Assembly (NCBI RefSeq): GCF_000330705.1
Contig: NZ_ANAM01000008.1
Location: 496,001 to 560,000 of the forward strand
Length of the DNA stretch: 64,000 nucleotides
Origin: Salinicoccus carnicancri Crm
Lineage (GTDB): Bacteria; Bacillota; Bacilli; Staphylococcales; Salinicoccaceae
Direction: 5' to 3'
Below the pieces are notes generated by a model, which saw only the letters and a list, made by a program, of their open reading frames with translations, was not told where the DNA came from and ran no database searches. The translations under genes were made by a program, and so were the position numbers. Positions 31,678 through 40,603 of this stretch are shown here, piece after piece. How positions within the stretch are numbered: position 1 is the first letter of the stretch; each line of letters starts with the position of its first letter.

Positions 31678-32553
31678 TTATCCAAGTACGCGCCACATAT
31701 AGAGTGTCGCATATGCACCGAATTGCCCCCACCAGCTGATGATGTCCTCTATGTACTCGGCACCGGGCTTCCCATCCAGGCCATCTGTGATTTTGAGCGC
31801 ATTCCGGAGACCGGCATCCCCGACGGGCACCGCATGTCTGAACTTGACCGTTCGCATCAGCACAACATTGGCGCTCCACGGACCGATGCCCCGCACTCCG
31901 GTCAGATGCGTTTTTGCCCCGCTGTAACTGTCAAAACTCTGCAGATATTCCTTCGACAGACTGCCGTTCTCCACCCCTTCGGCACAATTCAGTATATACT
32001 CCGCCTTCCGTCTTGAAATCTGCATCTCCCGCATATCTTCCACTGTGAGCGTAAGCAGTTCCCCGGCACTCGGCATGATCCAGTATTTTTCACCTTCGTA
32101 CTCGATGAAATGGCCAAAATATTCCACGAGCCGCCTCTTCAGCTCAAAGGCGAATTTCATGTTGATCTGCTGTCCGATGATCGACCAGACCAGCACATCG
32201 GTTACATTGACATAAGCGAGCATGCGGAACCCGTAATACTCGCCGGTCACCGCCTCAAACCGCCCATCCCTGCGCGCAAAGGCGTAAAAACGCTCCAGAT
32301 CATAATCCAGATCGAACCAGTCTGCCACATATTCACTGACCACGCACTCCCCTGCACCCTCATCATGTAAAATCTCAACCTCGAGTCCATCCGGCTCCGC
32401 CGACTCCGACACTTCGAATAAAACCCGCCTGCCGCCAAATATTTCCGCGCGACGCACTTTTCCACCCCTGGTCTGATACAGGCAGTCGTCCTGACGCTCC
32501 ATGAAATCATACATCACTCCGAAATCGAAGGGACCATTGGCCCGCAGGATCAT
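31678..32553 (-). CDS. alkA: DNA-3-methyladenine glycosylase, AlkA/HhH-GPD type
   Basis: A 291-residue base-excision repair enzyme. The helix-hairpin-helix and catalytic loop read 'LTGVRGIGPWSANVVLMR' then 'AVPVGDAGLRNALK', with the catalytic Asp in 'VGDAGL'. 'VLVWSIIGQQINMKFAFELK' is the usual helix before it. The N-terminal ~100 residues form the AlkA-type beta domain. Its ATG overlaps the stop of the upstream M23 peptidase gene by 4 bp, so the pair is translationally coupled. Confidence 0.9.
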   Translation of the reverse strand: MILRANGPFDFGVMYDFMERQDDCLYQTRGGKVRRAEIFGGRRVLFEVSESAEPDGLEVEILHDEGAGECVVSEYVADWFDLDYDLERFYAFARRDGRFEAVTGEYYGFRMLAYVNVTDVLVWSIIGQQINMKFAFELKRRLVEYFGHFIEYEGEKYWIMPSAGELLTLTVEDMREMQISRRKAEYILNCAEGVENGSLSKEYLQSFDSYSGAKTHLTGVRGIGPWSANVVLMRTVKFRHAVPVGDAGLRNALKITDGLDGKPGAEYIEDIISWWGQFGAYATLYMWRVLG

Positions 32554-33425
32554 ATTCTTCTTTGTCCTTTCACAATGTCTCCCTGCCTCGGTTCGCGCCC
32601 TTCGGCGAACTGTATCCTGATGGATTCCGACTCATATGGATGGGAACCGTTCATCACATGGAAGTGAAGGTGTGGAGTATCCGAAGCACCGCTGTTTCCG
32701 CACTGTGCCAGCTTTTGGCCCGACTCAACCTCATCACCGACTGCCACCGTGATGGAATGCTCCCGGAGATGCGCAAGCATCGTATATTCATCATAGCCGT
32801 GTTCCAGGATGATGCAGTTGCCTTCCGGCGATACCATGCTCATACGGTGCGGTGCATTATCCTCCACATCCTTGATGACATGGATGACTTTGCCCGCCCT
32901 CGGCGCCACAACTTCCTCACCATATGCATGATAGGACAGCAGCTCACCCGGATCCCCGGAAAATGCCCTGCCGTCCACTTTTTTGATGAAGTCATAGGCG
33001 TATCTCTGGTGCATATGGGAATAGTGGTAGTTCAGAAAGCTGTCCGTGCCGCCCCAGAGGACGAACCATTCCCCTGTAAACGGTACGCGGTAGCTGTTGA
33101 TCGTCGATTCCCTGTCAGTATCGAACTTCTCGTAAATATCAAACTGTATGCCCATGATTTCCCCTTCATTGTTGAAGGCGGTAACAATCATGCGGCCGCT
33201 TTCCTCCGCCACCCACTGATAGCGTTTGATACCCGGCTCCAGCTGATTTGTCCGCTTCAGGGAGAACCGTCCGGCGCCATCGTTGAACTCCGCTGCGGCT
33301 GCGGTAAATTCATCCTCCCCCATGCTCAGCCGGAAATCTCTGATCGTCTGATTGTATATGCGCTTGAAGTTCCCCTCCGAGAAATGATATCCAAACTCTT
33401 CCGGAAATACTCTGTCCTTCGCCAT
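32550..33425 (-). CDS. M23-family (LytM-like) metallopeptidase without signal peptide
   Basis: A 291-residue protein. The C-terminal peptidase domain has zinc ligands in 'YSHMHQRYAYDF' (H-x-x-x-D pattern), 'GEEVVAPRAGKVIHV', 'HGYDEYTMLAHLREHSI' and 'DTPHLHFHVMNG' (HxH). The N-terminal ~110 residues are a separate helical/beta domain of unknown role. No signal peptide is seen, unusual for an enzyme family that cuts peptidoglycan cross-bridges. The gene is the first of a two-gene unit with alkA, so the substrate may be cytoplasmic or export may be unconventional. Confidence 0.85.
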   Translation of the reverse strand: MAKDRVFPEEFGYHFSEGNFKRIYNQTIRDFRLSMGEDEFTAAAAEFNDGAGRFSLKRTNQLEPGIKRYQWVAEESGRMIVTAFNNEGEIMGIQFDIYEKFDTDRESTINSYRVPFTGEWFVLWGGTDSFLNYHYSHMHQRYAYDFIKKVDGRAFSGDPGELLSYHAYGEEVVAPRAGKVIHVIKDVEDNAPHRMSMVSPEGNCIILEHGYDEYTMLAHLREHSITVAVGDEVESGQKLAQCGNSGASDTPHLHFHVMNGSHPYESESIRIQFAEGREPRQGDIVKGQRRI

Positions 33426-33494
33426 CTGATCATCTCCATACGTCGTTTTACTACCTTAATCATACCGGAAACAGTCATACCCGTCACGGCACGC

Positions 33495-34415
33495 CTACTC
33501 TATCTTCTCGATGATTTCCTCTGTCTGCTTCTCGACCGATATCAGATCGTTGAGCCTGTAGGTGCCATAATCGAGCAGGATGACATTCTCACGAGGCACA
33601 CCGAGAGTCTCCGACACCTCTTCCCCGACATCCTCCTGTCCGCCTTCCCTGACGCTCACAAATACATAATCCGTCTCCACCCCTTCCAGATCTCTGAGTG
33701 TTTCAGGACCCGATCCCCGCTCTTCGAACTCGGCCTCAAGCGTCTCGTCAATACCGAATTTCAAAACATCATAGACCGCCTCCGTCCCGAAACCTGCATA
33801 TTCCTCGTACAGGAAATATCCGTCCTCCTCCTTTGACAGGACCATGGCTGTATTGCCCGCCACAATATCCGCAGCCTCGCGCTGCAGGCGGGTCGCCTCC
33901 TCAAGCCATTCATCACCGATCGCTTCGGCCTTCTCCTCTCTGTTCAGTATGACACCGAGGTTGAACAGATGCGTCAGATACAGACGCTCCTTGAAAGGAC
34001 TGAATGTGGAGGTGCTATAGTTCACCTGCACTGTCGGCGCTATTTCCTGGTAATCAAACAGATATTCATCCGTCGTATACGTCACAATCAGGTCCGGATC
34101 GATCCCTTTCAGTGACTGAAGGTCCCCATGCTCAAGATACACCGCATCACCGCCCGTAAGTTCCCGGGCATACCGGCTGTCCTCAACGATGCCTGTCACA
34201 GCCCGGGTATCGCTGCCGAGAAGTTCCGCATTCCCTGCATCAATTGCGCGGAACAGGACGACACGTTCTGGATTGGAGGGCAGTTCAATCTCCTCACTGT
34301 GTTCGGTCATAATCTGTCTGATTTCACCATCGTCGGAAACCCCTGTTTCTCTGAAACTGCTGCAGGCAGGCAGCAATAGCGCCGACAGAATCACTATCAT
34401 CAATCTCATTTTCAT
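33495..34415 (-). CDS. Iron-siderophore-type ABC substrate-binding lipoprotein
   Basis: A 306-residue class III binding protein. Lipobox LLLPACSS (Cys18); then 'IELPSNPERVVLFRAIDAGN', 'DLQSLKGIDPDLIVTYTTDE' and 'VEKQTEEIIEKIE', the pattern of FhuD/FecB-like proteins. It would bring a ferric siderophore or heme-like ligand to a permease. No permease or ATPase gene adjoins, and I see no clear Fur box in front. A terminator-like hairpin separates it from the gene at 34528. Confidence 0.88.
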   Translation of the reverse strand: MKMRLMIVILSALLLPACSSFRETGVSDDGEIRQIMTEHSEEIELPSNPERVVLFRAIDAGNAELLGSDTRAVTGIVEDSRYARELTGGDAVYLEHGDLQSLKGIDPDLIVTYTTDEYLFDYQEIAPTVQVNYSTSTFSPFKERLYLTHLFNLGVILNREEKAEAIGDEWLEEATRLQREAADIVAGNTAMVLSKEEDGYFLYEEYAGFGTEAVYDVLKFGIDETLEAEFEERGSGPETLRDLEGVETDYVFVSVREGGQEDVGEEVSETLGVPRENVILLDYGTYRLNDLISVEKQTEEIIEKIE

Positions 34416-34483
34416 TTTTGCATATCCCCTATGTTCAGATCAGTTTCCATTATACACCAAACACTACCCGGTTAAAATGACAC

Positions 34484-34514
34484 AAAAAGAGACCGGGGGA
34501 CCCCGGTCTCTTTT
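34484..34514. terminator. Bidirectional terminator
   Basis: AAAAAGAGACCGGGG (34484-34498) / CCCCGGTCTCTTTT (34501-34514). It lies between the binding-protein gene start and the end of the gene at 34528 and serves the latter. Confidence 0.85.
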
Positions 34515-34527
34515 GCGTCATATTCTT

Positions 34528-34920
34528 TTATCCTGCGTTTCTGTTTGGTTCCATTTCCAGATGGAGTTCCCGTGTCCTGTATTTATAGAGGAACTCGAGC
34601 GTCCGGTCTATGTCACCATCCGACACGCTTTTCAGACTGACTCCGATATGTCCCCCTACCCAGAAGTGAATCACTGTACCAAGCATCAGCAGTTTCTCCT
34701 CACTGATCCCTGTGATGTCCTCATAGAGCACACCCCTGCTCTCGATCTCCCTTTCATTGATGTAGATCCTTATAAACAGGCGATGGGTTGTCGGAATGAT
34801 GGCGCCGTAAAATTCATGTCGGCCATCCTGTTCATACTCGATGGTCCCGACAAGCGCTGGACCGACCACTTCATTCTCAAAAAGCTCTATGCTTCCCATG
34901 TCCTTCAAACGTTTGTACAT
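34528..34920 (-). CDS. Bacterial PH-like domain protein (YokE-type), unsure
   Basis: A 130-residue soluble protein with alternating beta strands and one C-terminal helix: 'ALVGTIEYEQDGRHEFYGAI', 'THRLFIRIYINEREIESRGV', 'YEDITGISEEKL', 'DGDIDRTLEFLYKYRTREL'. This pattern is like the short bacterial PH/YokE domains that measure or bind unknown ligands. The family call rests on pattern only. It lies 12 bp after the VanZ gene and is probably cotranscribed with it. Confidence 0.5.
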   Translation of the reverse strand: MYKRLKDMGSIELFENEVVGPALVGTIEYEQDGRHEFYGAIIPTTHRLFIRIYINEREIESRGVLYEDITGISEEKLLMLGTVIHFWVGGHIGVSLKSVSDGDIDRTLEFLYKYRTRELHLEMEPNRNAG

Positions 34921-34932
34921 CTTCCATCCCCC

Positions 34933-35496
34933 TTAATGTTTGTCGTTATCATTACCCCCACTCTTAATATAATAAACAATTCCAAATTTTGCAAATATTA
35001 AACCGCTTATCATTCCCACACATCCGCCGATAATGTTGAGTATTACATCATCCACATTCGAAATCCTGCCGATCGGCAGGATATACTGGAGGAATTCAAT
35101 CGACACCGACGTGAGAAACGTGAGAAACACTGTCCAGAACGCCCGCCTTAAAAGCAGGTATACGAAAAAGCCGAAAGGGACGAAAAGTACGATGTTCATC
35201 AAGAGTGAGTTGATGATTGCCCTTGTCGTTGCATATTCCCACGTGTCGATGATGCTCAGAAACGGAATGAATGATGTGACTTTTTCAGGATTATTGCTTG
35301 GCAGCATCGTCACAAGCGCCATGCCGATCAGAGTCATCAAAAGCCCGACATACGTCAGATAGCTCACGATCTTCTTTCTGTTGTCCAGTTTGTATCCGCT
35401 GCGGCTGTTTATCAGGAGTGTGATGAATACCACCGCAAAGAACAATATGATAAAAACCGGGATGACCGGTTCAAAAGCGTTGTAAAGTTCGTACAT
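34933..35496 (-). CDS. VanZ-like membrane protein
   Basis: A 187-residue protein with five or six membrane helices. The family core is 'IINSLLMNIVLFVPFGFFVY' followed by 'SVSIEFLQYILPIGRISNVD' and 'DVILNIIGGCVGMISGLIF'. VanZ proteins give low-level teicoplanin resistance in enterococci; chromosomal members are of unknown role. It starts 19 bp after the ABC exporter gene ends and may be in one unit with it. Confidence 0.88.
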   Translation of the reverse strand: MYELYNAFEPVIPVFIILFFAVVFITLLINSRSGYKLDNRKKIVSYLTYVGLLMTLIGMALVTMLPSNNPEKVTSFIPFLSIIDTWEYATTRAIINSLLMNIVLFVPFGFFVYLLLRRAFWTVFLTFLTSVSIEFLQYILPIGRISNVDDVILNIIGGCVGMISGLIFAKFGIVYYIKSGGNDNDKH

Positions 35497-35515
35497 TTTC
35501 CATTCCTCTTATCTG

Positions 35516-37264
35516 TCAGCCAAATTGCTGTTCTGTAAATATCCTGTACATTTCATGAGTTTTCATAAGTTCCCGGTGCGTTCCGCTCCCCGTCAGATAC
35601 CCGTTATCTATGAAGAATATTTTATCTGAGTTTACAACAGTGGAGAGCCTGTGTGCAATCACTAACACAGTCCGCCCCTCCATCAGTTCATCCAGCGCTT
35701 CCTGGACGTAGCGTTCCGAGCGTGAATCGAGACTTGCCGTCGCTTCATCCAGCATGAGCAGTTTCGGATTTTTCAGGAAGGCACGGGCAATGCCGATCCG
35801 CTGCCTCTGTCCGCCCGAGAGTTTCACCCCGCGCTCGCCGACCTCCGTATCGAGGCCGTCCTCAAGCGCATCGATGAACTCTTTCGCATATGACTTCACC
35901 ACCGCCGACTCCACGTCTTCATGTGTGTAGTCCGATTCTTCAAGGCCGTATGTGATGTTCTCAAGTATGGTTCCTGAAATGATGGCACTCTCCTGGGCAA
36001 CGTAGCCGATATTTCTGCGCAGCGAACCGAGCGGAATGCCGCGGATATCCATGCCGTCGATTTCAATAGCGCCCGAAAGGACGTCATAATACCTTTCAAT
36101 GAGTGCGAAAATCGTTGACTTCCCACCTCCGCTCGGTCCGACGAACGCCACTTTCCGGTTATGTTCCGCCCTGAAATCTATGCCGTGCAGAACGGGCTTA
36201 TCTTCACCGTAGCCGAAATGGACATCCTTGAATTCAATCGTTCTGAACTGCAGGTCCCGCTCTGCAGCCATTTTTGCCGCGTCCGCTTCTTCATCGCGAT
36301 CAAGTATGCCGATGATCCTGTCGGTGGCACCGAGGGCCTTATTATACTCGGTGAAAAACATGGCGAACATCGTCATCGGCATGATAATCTGGAACAGGTA
36401 GAGCAGAAACGCCACCATCGTGCCCACAGACAGCGTCCCTTCTGCGACACGCAGTCCGCCGTAGCCGATGATCAGTATGATGACAAACATCATCACTGTA
36501 CCCATGATCGGCGACAGGAATGCATTGATCTTCGCCTCACGCATGCCGTAGTTATACAGCCTTCTGATGCCGGATCGCCCTTTCTGCCGTTCATATGCTT
36601 CGCCGTTGAAGGATTTCATGAGGCGGATCTCACTCAGCGTCTCCTGGACACTGCCGGTGAATTTCGCCGTCTCATCCTGAAGTGCCCTGGAAATCCTGCT
36701 CATTTTCCGGCCGAGCGGCATGATGACGAGTATCGAGACCGGCACGGAGATGAACATTATGAGCGACATGCGCCAGTCCAGGACGAAAAGGATGACGACC
36801 GAACCCGCCACCGACATGATGCCGCCGATGAGCTGCGGGAAATGGCTGGTGATCAGATCTTTTATGATGGCAGTATCATTGACCACCCTGCTGACGGACT
36901 CCCCGCTCTTGGTCCGGTCGAAATAGCTGACGGGAAGCATGAGGAATTTATCCCACACAATCTCGCGGAGCCGTGAAATGATTGTCTGGCCGACACGTGC
37001 GAGTATATAGTATGAGACTCCGTCAAGTATGGCACTGAGCAGGAACACCGAGATGATGAGGACTATGATGCCGGAGGAGAACATGTCGGTATCAAAACCG
37101 TCGATGAACCGCTGTGTGAGAAGCGGTACGATGAGGCTGCCGACCGTGCCGAATAAAGTGAGTACGATTGCGAATATAAAGAGCCCCTTACTGATTCGTG
37201 TGCACCGCAGCAGCTGCATGAAATCCGGGAATGATGCGGACTTTTCCTGTAATTTTTCTTCCAT
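35516..37264 (-). CDS. Half-size ABC exporter (BmrA/LmrA-like)
   Basis: A 582-residue protein with six N-terminal membrane helices (residues ~25-310) fused to an ATPase. Walker A 'VGPSGGGKST', Q-loop 'IGYVAQES', signature 'GVKLSGGQRQRIGIARAFLK', Walker B 'LLMLDEATASLD', and H-loop 'VIAHRLST' are all intact. It should work as a homodimer that exports hydrophobic drugs or lipids. Terminates shortly before the VanZ gene; divergent from the yhaQP-like pair. Confidence 0.93.
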   Translation of the reverse strand: MEEKLQEKSASFPDFMQLLRCTRISKGLFIFAIVLTLFGTVGSLIVPLLTQRFIDGFDTDMFSSGIIVLIISVFLLSAILDGVSYYILARVGQTIISRLREIVWDKFLMLPVSYFDRTKSGESVSRVVNDTAIIKDLITSHFPQLIGGIMSVAGSVVILFVLDWRMSLIMFISVPVSILVIMPLGRKMSRISRALQDETAKFTGSVQETLSEIRLMKSFNGEAYERQKGRSGIRRLYNYGMREAKINAFLSPIMGTVMMFVIILIIGYGGLRVAEGTLSVGTMVAFLLYLFQIIMPMTMFAMFFTEYNKALGATDRIIGILDRDEEADAAKMAAERDLQFRTIEFKDVHFGYGEDKPVLHGIDFRAEHNRKVAFVGPSGGGKSTIFALIERYYDVLSGAIEIDGMDIRGIPLGSLRRNIGYVAQESAIISGTILENITYGLEESDYTHEDVESAVVKSYAKEFIDALEDGLDTEVGERGVKLSGGQRQRIGIARAFLKNPKLLMLDEATASLDSRSERYVQEALDELMEGRTVLVIAHRLSTVVNSDKIFFIDNGYLTGSGTHRELMKTHEMYRIFTEQQFG

Positions 37265-37362
37265 GGGTTATGACCTCATTTTCTGATCGAGTATTATCCA
37301 TTATATAGTAACAGCAGGCTTTTCACTATGGTAAAATCGATGTAAGAGAAGGAGGTAATCCC

Positions 37363-38262
37363 ATGTCACTTGAACTGAACCAGCTTACCAAGAAATTCAA
37401 CGAAAACACTGCAGTTGATGACATCAACCTCACTGTGCCCACCGGCAGCATGTACGGCTTCCTCGGTGGAAACGGTGCGGGCAAGACGACGACATTCCGG
37501 ATGATTCTGGGCCTTCTGAAACAGACGGAAGGCACGATCACCTACAACGGGAAGCCCATCGACTACAGCGTCACAAACCGTATCGGCTATCTGCCGGAGG
37601 AACGCGGGCTGCATCCGAAGCTGAAAGTCGAAGAGCAGATACGCTATCTCGCCCAGCTTAAAGGAATGTCGAAAAAGGATATCGATGTAAAACTCGATGA
37701 GTGGCTCGAGCGGTTTGAAGTTCCGGAAAACCGGGACAAACGCATCGAGAAACTGTCCAAGGGGAACCAGCAGAAGATCCAGCTGATTGCATCGATCATC
37801 CATGAGCCGGACCTCATCATACTGGATGAACCGTTCAGCGGACTCGACCCCGTAAATGTGGAGATACTTAAGAAATCGGTGAAGGAACTCAACAGCAGCG
37901 GTGCGACGATCATCTTCAGCACGCACCGCATGGAGCATGTCGAGGAAATGTGCGAGGAACTCTGCATCCTCAACCACGGCAGCCAGGTCGTCAGCGGCAA
38001 TATCGACCAGATCAAAAGCGACTTCGGACAGAAGGAGATAATCATCGAAGGGGATCATGACATTTCATTCCTTGAAGAAATGCCGGGTGTCCTCGACATG
38101 AAACAGGTCAGGAAGAAGACGACGCTGAAGATTTCAGACGAACAGTATGCCGAGCCGATTTTCAAGGAAATCATCAAACTCGGATATTTCAAACGATTCC
38201 AGGTGAATGAACCTTCGCTGAACGATATCTTTATTTCGAAAGTGGGTCGTAAATATGAATAA
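37363..38262 (+). CDS. yhaQ: ABC transporter ATPase, YhaQ/NatA-like
   Basis: A 299-residue ATPase: Walker A 'GGNGAGKTTTFRM', signature 'IEKLSKGNQQKIQLIASII', Walker B 'LIILDEPFSGLDP', H-loop 'IIFSTHRME', and a C-terminal accessory region of ~80 residues as in YhaQ/NatA. The signature reads LSKGN instead of LSGGQ, as is usual in this subfamily. GAAGGAGG precedes the ATG. Its end overlaps the permease gene by 8 bp. The Bacillus homologues export sodium or bacteriocin-like compounds; exact cargo unknown. Confidence 0.9.
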   Translation: MSLELNQLTKKFNENTAVDDINLTVPTGSMYGFLGGNGAGKTTTFRMILGLLKQTEGTITYNGKPIDYSVTNRIGYLPEERGLHPKLKVEEQIRYLAQLKGMSKKDIDVKLDEWLERFEVPENRDKRIEKLSKGNQQKIQLIASIIHEPDLIILDEPFSGLDPVNVEILKKSVKELNSSGATIIFSTHRMEHVEEMCEELCILNHGSQVVSGNIDQIKSDFGQKEIIIEGDHDISFLEEMPGVLDMKQVRKKTTLKISDEQYAEPIFKEIIKLGYFKRFQVNEPSLNDIFISKVGRKYE

Positions 38263-39475
38263 ATTCATGACGACGTTCCTGCAGACATATGTTTCCAAAG
38301 TACGCGCGAAGTCATTCATCATCAGTACGCTCATCATCATCCTCCTGATATTCCTTGCCGCGAATATCGACAGGATCATCGAACTTTTCGATTCGAGCGA
38401 AGAGGTGACCACGCTTCAGGTCGATGCGGAAGAAGCGCAGTACGGGGCGATTGAATCAATGTTCGCATCCATGGATGCGGAATTCGAAATAGAGCCGTAC
38501 GAAGGCGGCGACGCGCCGGCGGGCGGTGCAGTGCTGTCCCTCGAGGAAACAGATCCGATGGCGTTTACCATTTCGGCTGAAAACGATCTTCCCGATGAAC
38601 AGAAGACGGAAATCGAGACAGCCCTCGCTGAAGTGCAGAGAATGAACACGATACAGGCGCTCAACCTGACACCTGAAGAAACAGCCAGCCTCGGCGAGTC
38701 GCCTGACATCACTTATGACATCGCTGCAGACGATGGGGAAGCGGAGGACGAAGGCTCGGCCGCCGACATGAACCCGCTCAACAGCATCATCTTCTATGTC
38801 ACAGTGATCATCATGTTCTTCATCATCATCAACTACGCCAGCCAGATCGGTACAGAGATCGCCATGGAGAAGACATCCCGCGTCATAGAAATGATCGTAT
38901 CAAGCGTTCCGCCGGTGACCCATCTGCTGGCGAAGATATCCGCGATGATCTCGGTCAGCCTGACCCAGCTCATCGTCTTCGTTCTGGCAGTCATTGCCGC
39001 GATACAGATGTTCGATTTCAACAACCTGATCTCCGAATTCGGTTTGGAGTCGAACGACCGGACAGTCACGCTCGCTGTCTACTCACTGATCTACCTGATA
39101 CTCGGGCTGGTGCTATACCTGTCGATTTCCGCCCTGCTTGGCTCATTCATCAGCCGCATGGAAGACCTTCAACAGGCACTCCTGCCCGTGACGATGTTTT
39201 CACTGATCGGTTTCTATATCGCAATCTTCAACATCTGGACGAGCGAAAACATGCTCGTCATCATCTCGAGCTACATTCCCCCGTTCACGCCGTTCGTCAT
39301 GCCACTCCGGGCGATGCATGAAACCACAGGCCAGGTCGAACTGCTGCTCGGAATCGCAATACTGATTGTGACCATCGCTGCTGTCATCTGGCTTGCCGCA
39401 AGCATCTACAGAAACAGTGTCCTGTCGACGGACAAAGGCATACTGAAAAACCTCAAACGCATCAGAAGAGAATAG
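38255..39475 (+). CDS. yhaP: ABC-2 type permease, YhaP/NatB-like
   Basis: A 406-residue permease. One N-terminal helix (residues ~20-42), a large outside loop of about 120 residues with many acidic residues, then six helices ('SIIFYVTVIIMFFIIINYAS', 'LIVFVLAVIAAIQMF', 'SLIYLILGLVLYLSISALLG'). The architecture is that of NatB/YhaP. Works with the preceding ATPase, with which it overlaps by 8 bp. A strong terminator follows. Confidence 0.9.
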   Translation: MNKFMTTFLQTYVSKVRAKSFIISTLIIILLIFLAANIDRIIELFDSSEEVTTLQVDAEEAQYGAIESMFASMDAEFEIEPYEGGDAPAGGAVLSLEETDPMAFTISAENDLPDEQKTEIETALAEVQRMNTIQALNLTPEETASLGESPDITYDIAADDGEAEDEGSAADMNPLNSIIFYVTVIIMFFIIINYASQIGTEIAMEKTSRVIEMIVSSVPPVTHLLAKISAMISVSLTQLIVFVLAVIAAIQMFDFNNLISEFGLESNDRTVTLAVYSLIYLILGLVLYLSISALLGSFISRMEDLQQALLPVTMFSLIGFYIAIFNIWTSENMLVIISSYIPPFTPFVMPLRAMHETTGQVELLLGIAILIVTIAAVIWLAASIYRNSVLSTDKGILKNLKRIRRE

Positions 39476-39485
39476 TCGTGCTGTT

Positions 39486-39511
39486 GGAAGGACTCCGGTC
39501 CTTCCTTTTTT
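39486..39511 (+). terminator. Terminator of the yhaQP-like unit
   Basis: GGAAGGAC (39486-39493) / GTCCTTCC (39498-39505), followed by TTTTTT. Confidence 0.9.
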
Positions 39512-39540
39512 GTGATGAGCGGATGGCGGTTTTGACCGCT

Positions 39541-39652
39541 TTCCTCATCGATTGGAAAACGATGACAAGGCAGACCCCCTGCCTTATTGTCGATTCCGAA
39601 ACGAAGGCAGGACAACGCCTTTACTTATCATCGATTGGAAAACGATGACAAG
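39541..39652. repeat. Three more copies of the 29-bp palindromic repeat
   Basis: Units at 39541, 39582 and 39624, each 29 bp, spaced by 12-13 bp, as in the array at 3471-3828. The best copy opens CTTATCATCGATTGG and closes AAAACGATGACAAG. Core CTTATC..TCGAT..TCGAT..ATAAG symmetry is shared, but loops and spacers differ, so this is a family, not a recent copy. It lies between a terminator and the convergent nagB terminator. Confidence 0.85.
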
Positions 39653-39679
39653 ACAGACGGGGGTCTCCCCCCGGATCGC

Positions 39680-39719
39680 TCCAAACACAAATGGCCCTCC
39701 GCATGTGTGCGGAAGGCCA
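39680..39719 (-). terminator. Terminator of nagB
   Basis: TGGCCCTCCGCA (39692-39703) / TGCGGAAGGCCA (39708-39719) with one mismatch, T-rich after it on the minus strand. Confidence 0.7.
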
Positions 39720-39735
39720 AATCGAATCCCGTATC

Positions 39736-40458
39736 TTATAATTCTATATCCGCAACGTCGGTGATGACTTTTACGTCGTGGTGGCGCTGCAGTATTGATG
39801 CCGGAACTTCTTCAGTTATTTCACCGTGGATCATGTTTTTGAGCGCCTGCCTCTTACCCTCACCTGAAGCCATAAGCAGGATGCTCTTGGCGTTCATGAT
39901 CGTTCCGAGCCCCATGGATACTGCCTTGACCGGAACGTCTTCTATTTTGTCGAAGAATCTTGCGTTATCCTGGATTGTACTTTCTGTCAGATCGACGACG
40001 TGGGTGCCGGATTCGAACGAAGTTCCGGGCTCATTGAAGGCAATGTGTGCATTTCTGCCGATGCCGAGAATCTGCAGATCGACACCGCCGAGCTCATCTA
40101 TCATTTCATCATACTCCCTGGTCTCCCGGGCAAGGTCTTGAGCCACACCATTTGGAAGCTTCGTATTCTCAAGTGGGAGGGCCACCTTGTCAAAGAAGAT
40201 CTCCCTCATGTAATAATGATAGCTCTGCTCATCTTCCGGCGAAAGGCCGACATACTCGTCCAGGTTCACCGTATAAACGTGGGAGAGATCGACTTTGTTC
40301 TTATTCAGCATTTCCGCAAGATACTCATACATCTTCTCCGGTGTGGAACCTGTCGCAAGCCCCAGCACGAGCCTGTTCGAGTCCACTATCTTCTGAAATA
40401 CGATCTTAGCTGCTTCCATGCTCATTTCATCATAATTTTTCACTTTGCTTAATTCCAT
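39736..40458 (-). CDS. nagB: Glucosamine-6-phosphate deaminase
   Basis: A 240-residue cytoplasmic enzyme that turns glucosamine-6-phosphate into fructose-6-phosphate and ammonia, after NagE and NagA. Seen: 'LGLATGSTPEKMYEYL' (phosphate loop), 'VNLDEYVGL' with the catalytic aspartate, and 'ILGIGRNAHIAFNEPGTSFE' with the catalytic histidine and glutamate. In most NagB proteins the residue before that histidine is glycine; here it is alanine. It is far from nagE-nagA and has its own terminator. Confidence 0.93.
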   Translation of the reverse strand: MELSKVKNYDEMSMEAAKIVFQKIVDSNRLVLGLATGSTPEKMYEYLAEMLNKNKVDLSHVYTVNLDEYVGLSPEDEQSYHYYMREIFFDKVALPLENTKLPNGVAQDLARETREYDEMIDELGGVDLQILGIGRNAHIAFNEPGTSFESGTHVVDLTESTIQDNARFFDKIEDVPVKAVSMGLGTIMNAKSILLMASGEGKRQALKNMIHGEITEEVPASILQRHHDVKVITDVADIEL

Positions 40459-40603
40459 AAAGTGCCTCCATGTTCTATTCCAATAAAGGATATGTATTCC
40501 GGAATATCCAGATGAAGGAAATTCCGGATCATTTAAAATTATAATATCACGAAAAATGTTGAAAAACTAGAAAAATTGCTAGTTAATTCACATGATTCCC
40601 CTT

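Noticed and set aside
32562-33836. 424-residue open frame on the plus strand
   Set aside because: Runs antisense through the M23 peptidase gene and into the binding-protein gene; no ribosome site and no recognisable motif.
36161-36976. 271-residue open frame on the plus strand
   Set aside because: Antisense shadow of the ABC exporter gene, which has complete motifs; composition is histidine/aspartate-rich as expected of a shadow frame.
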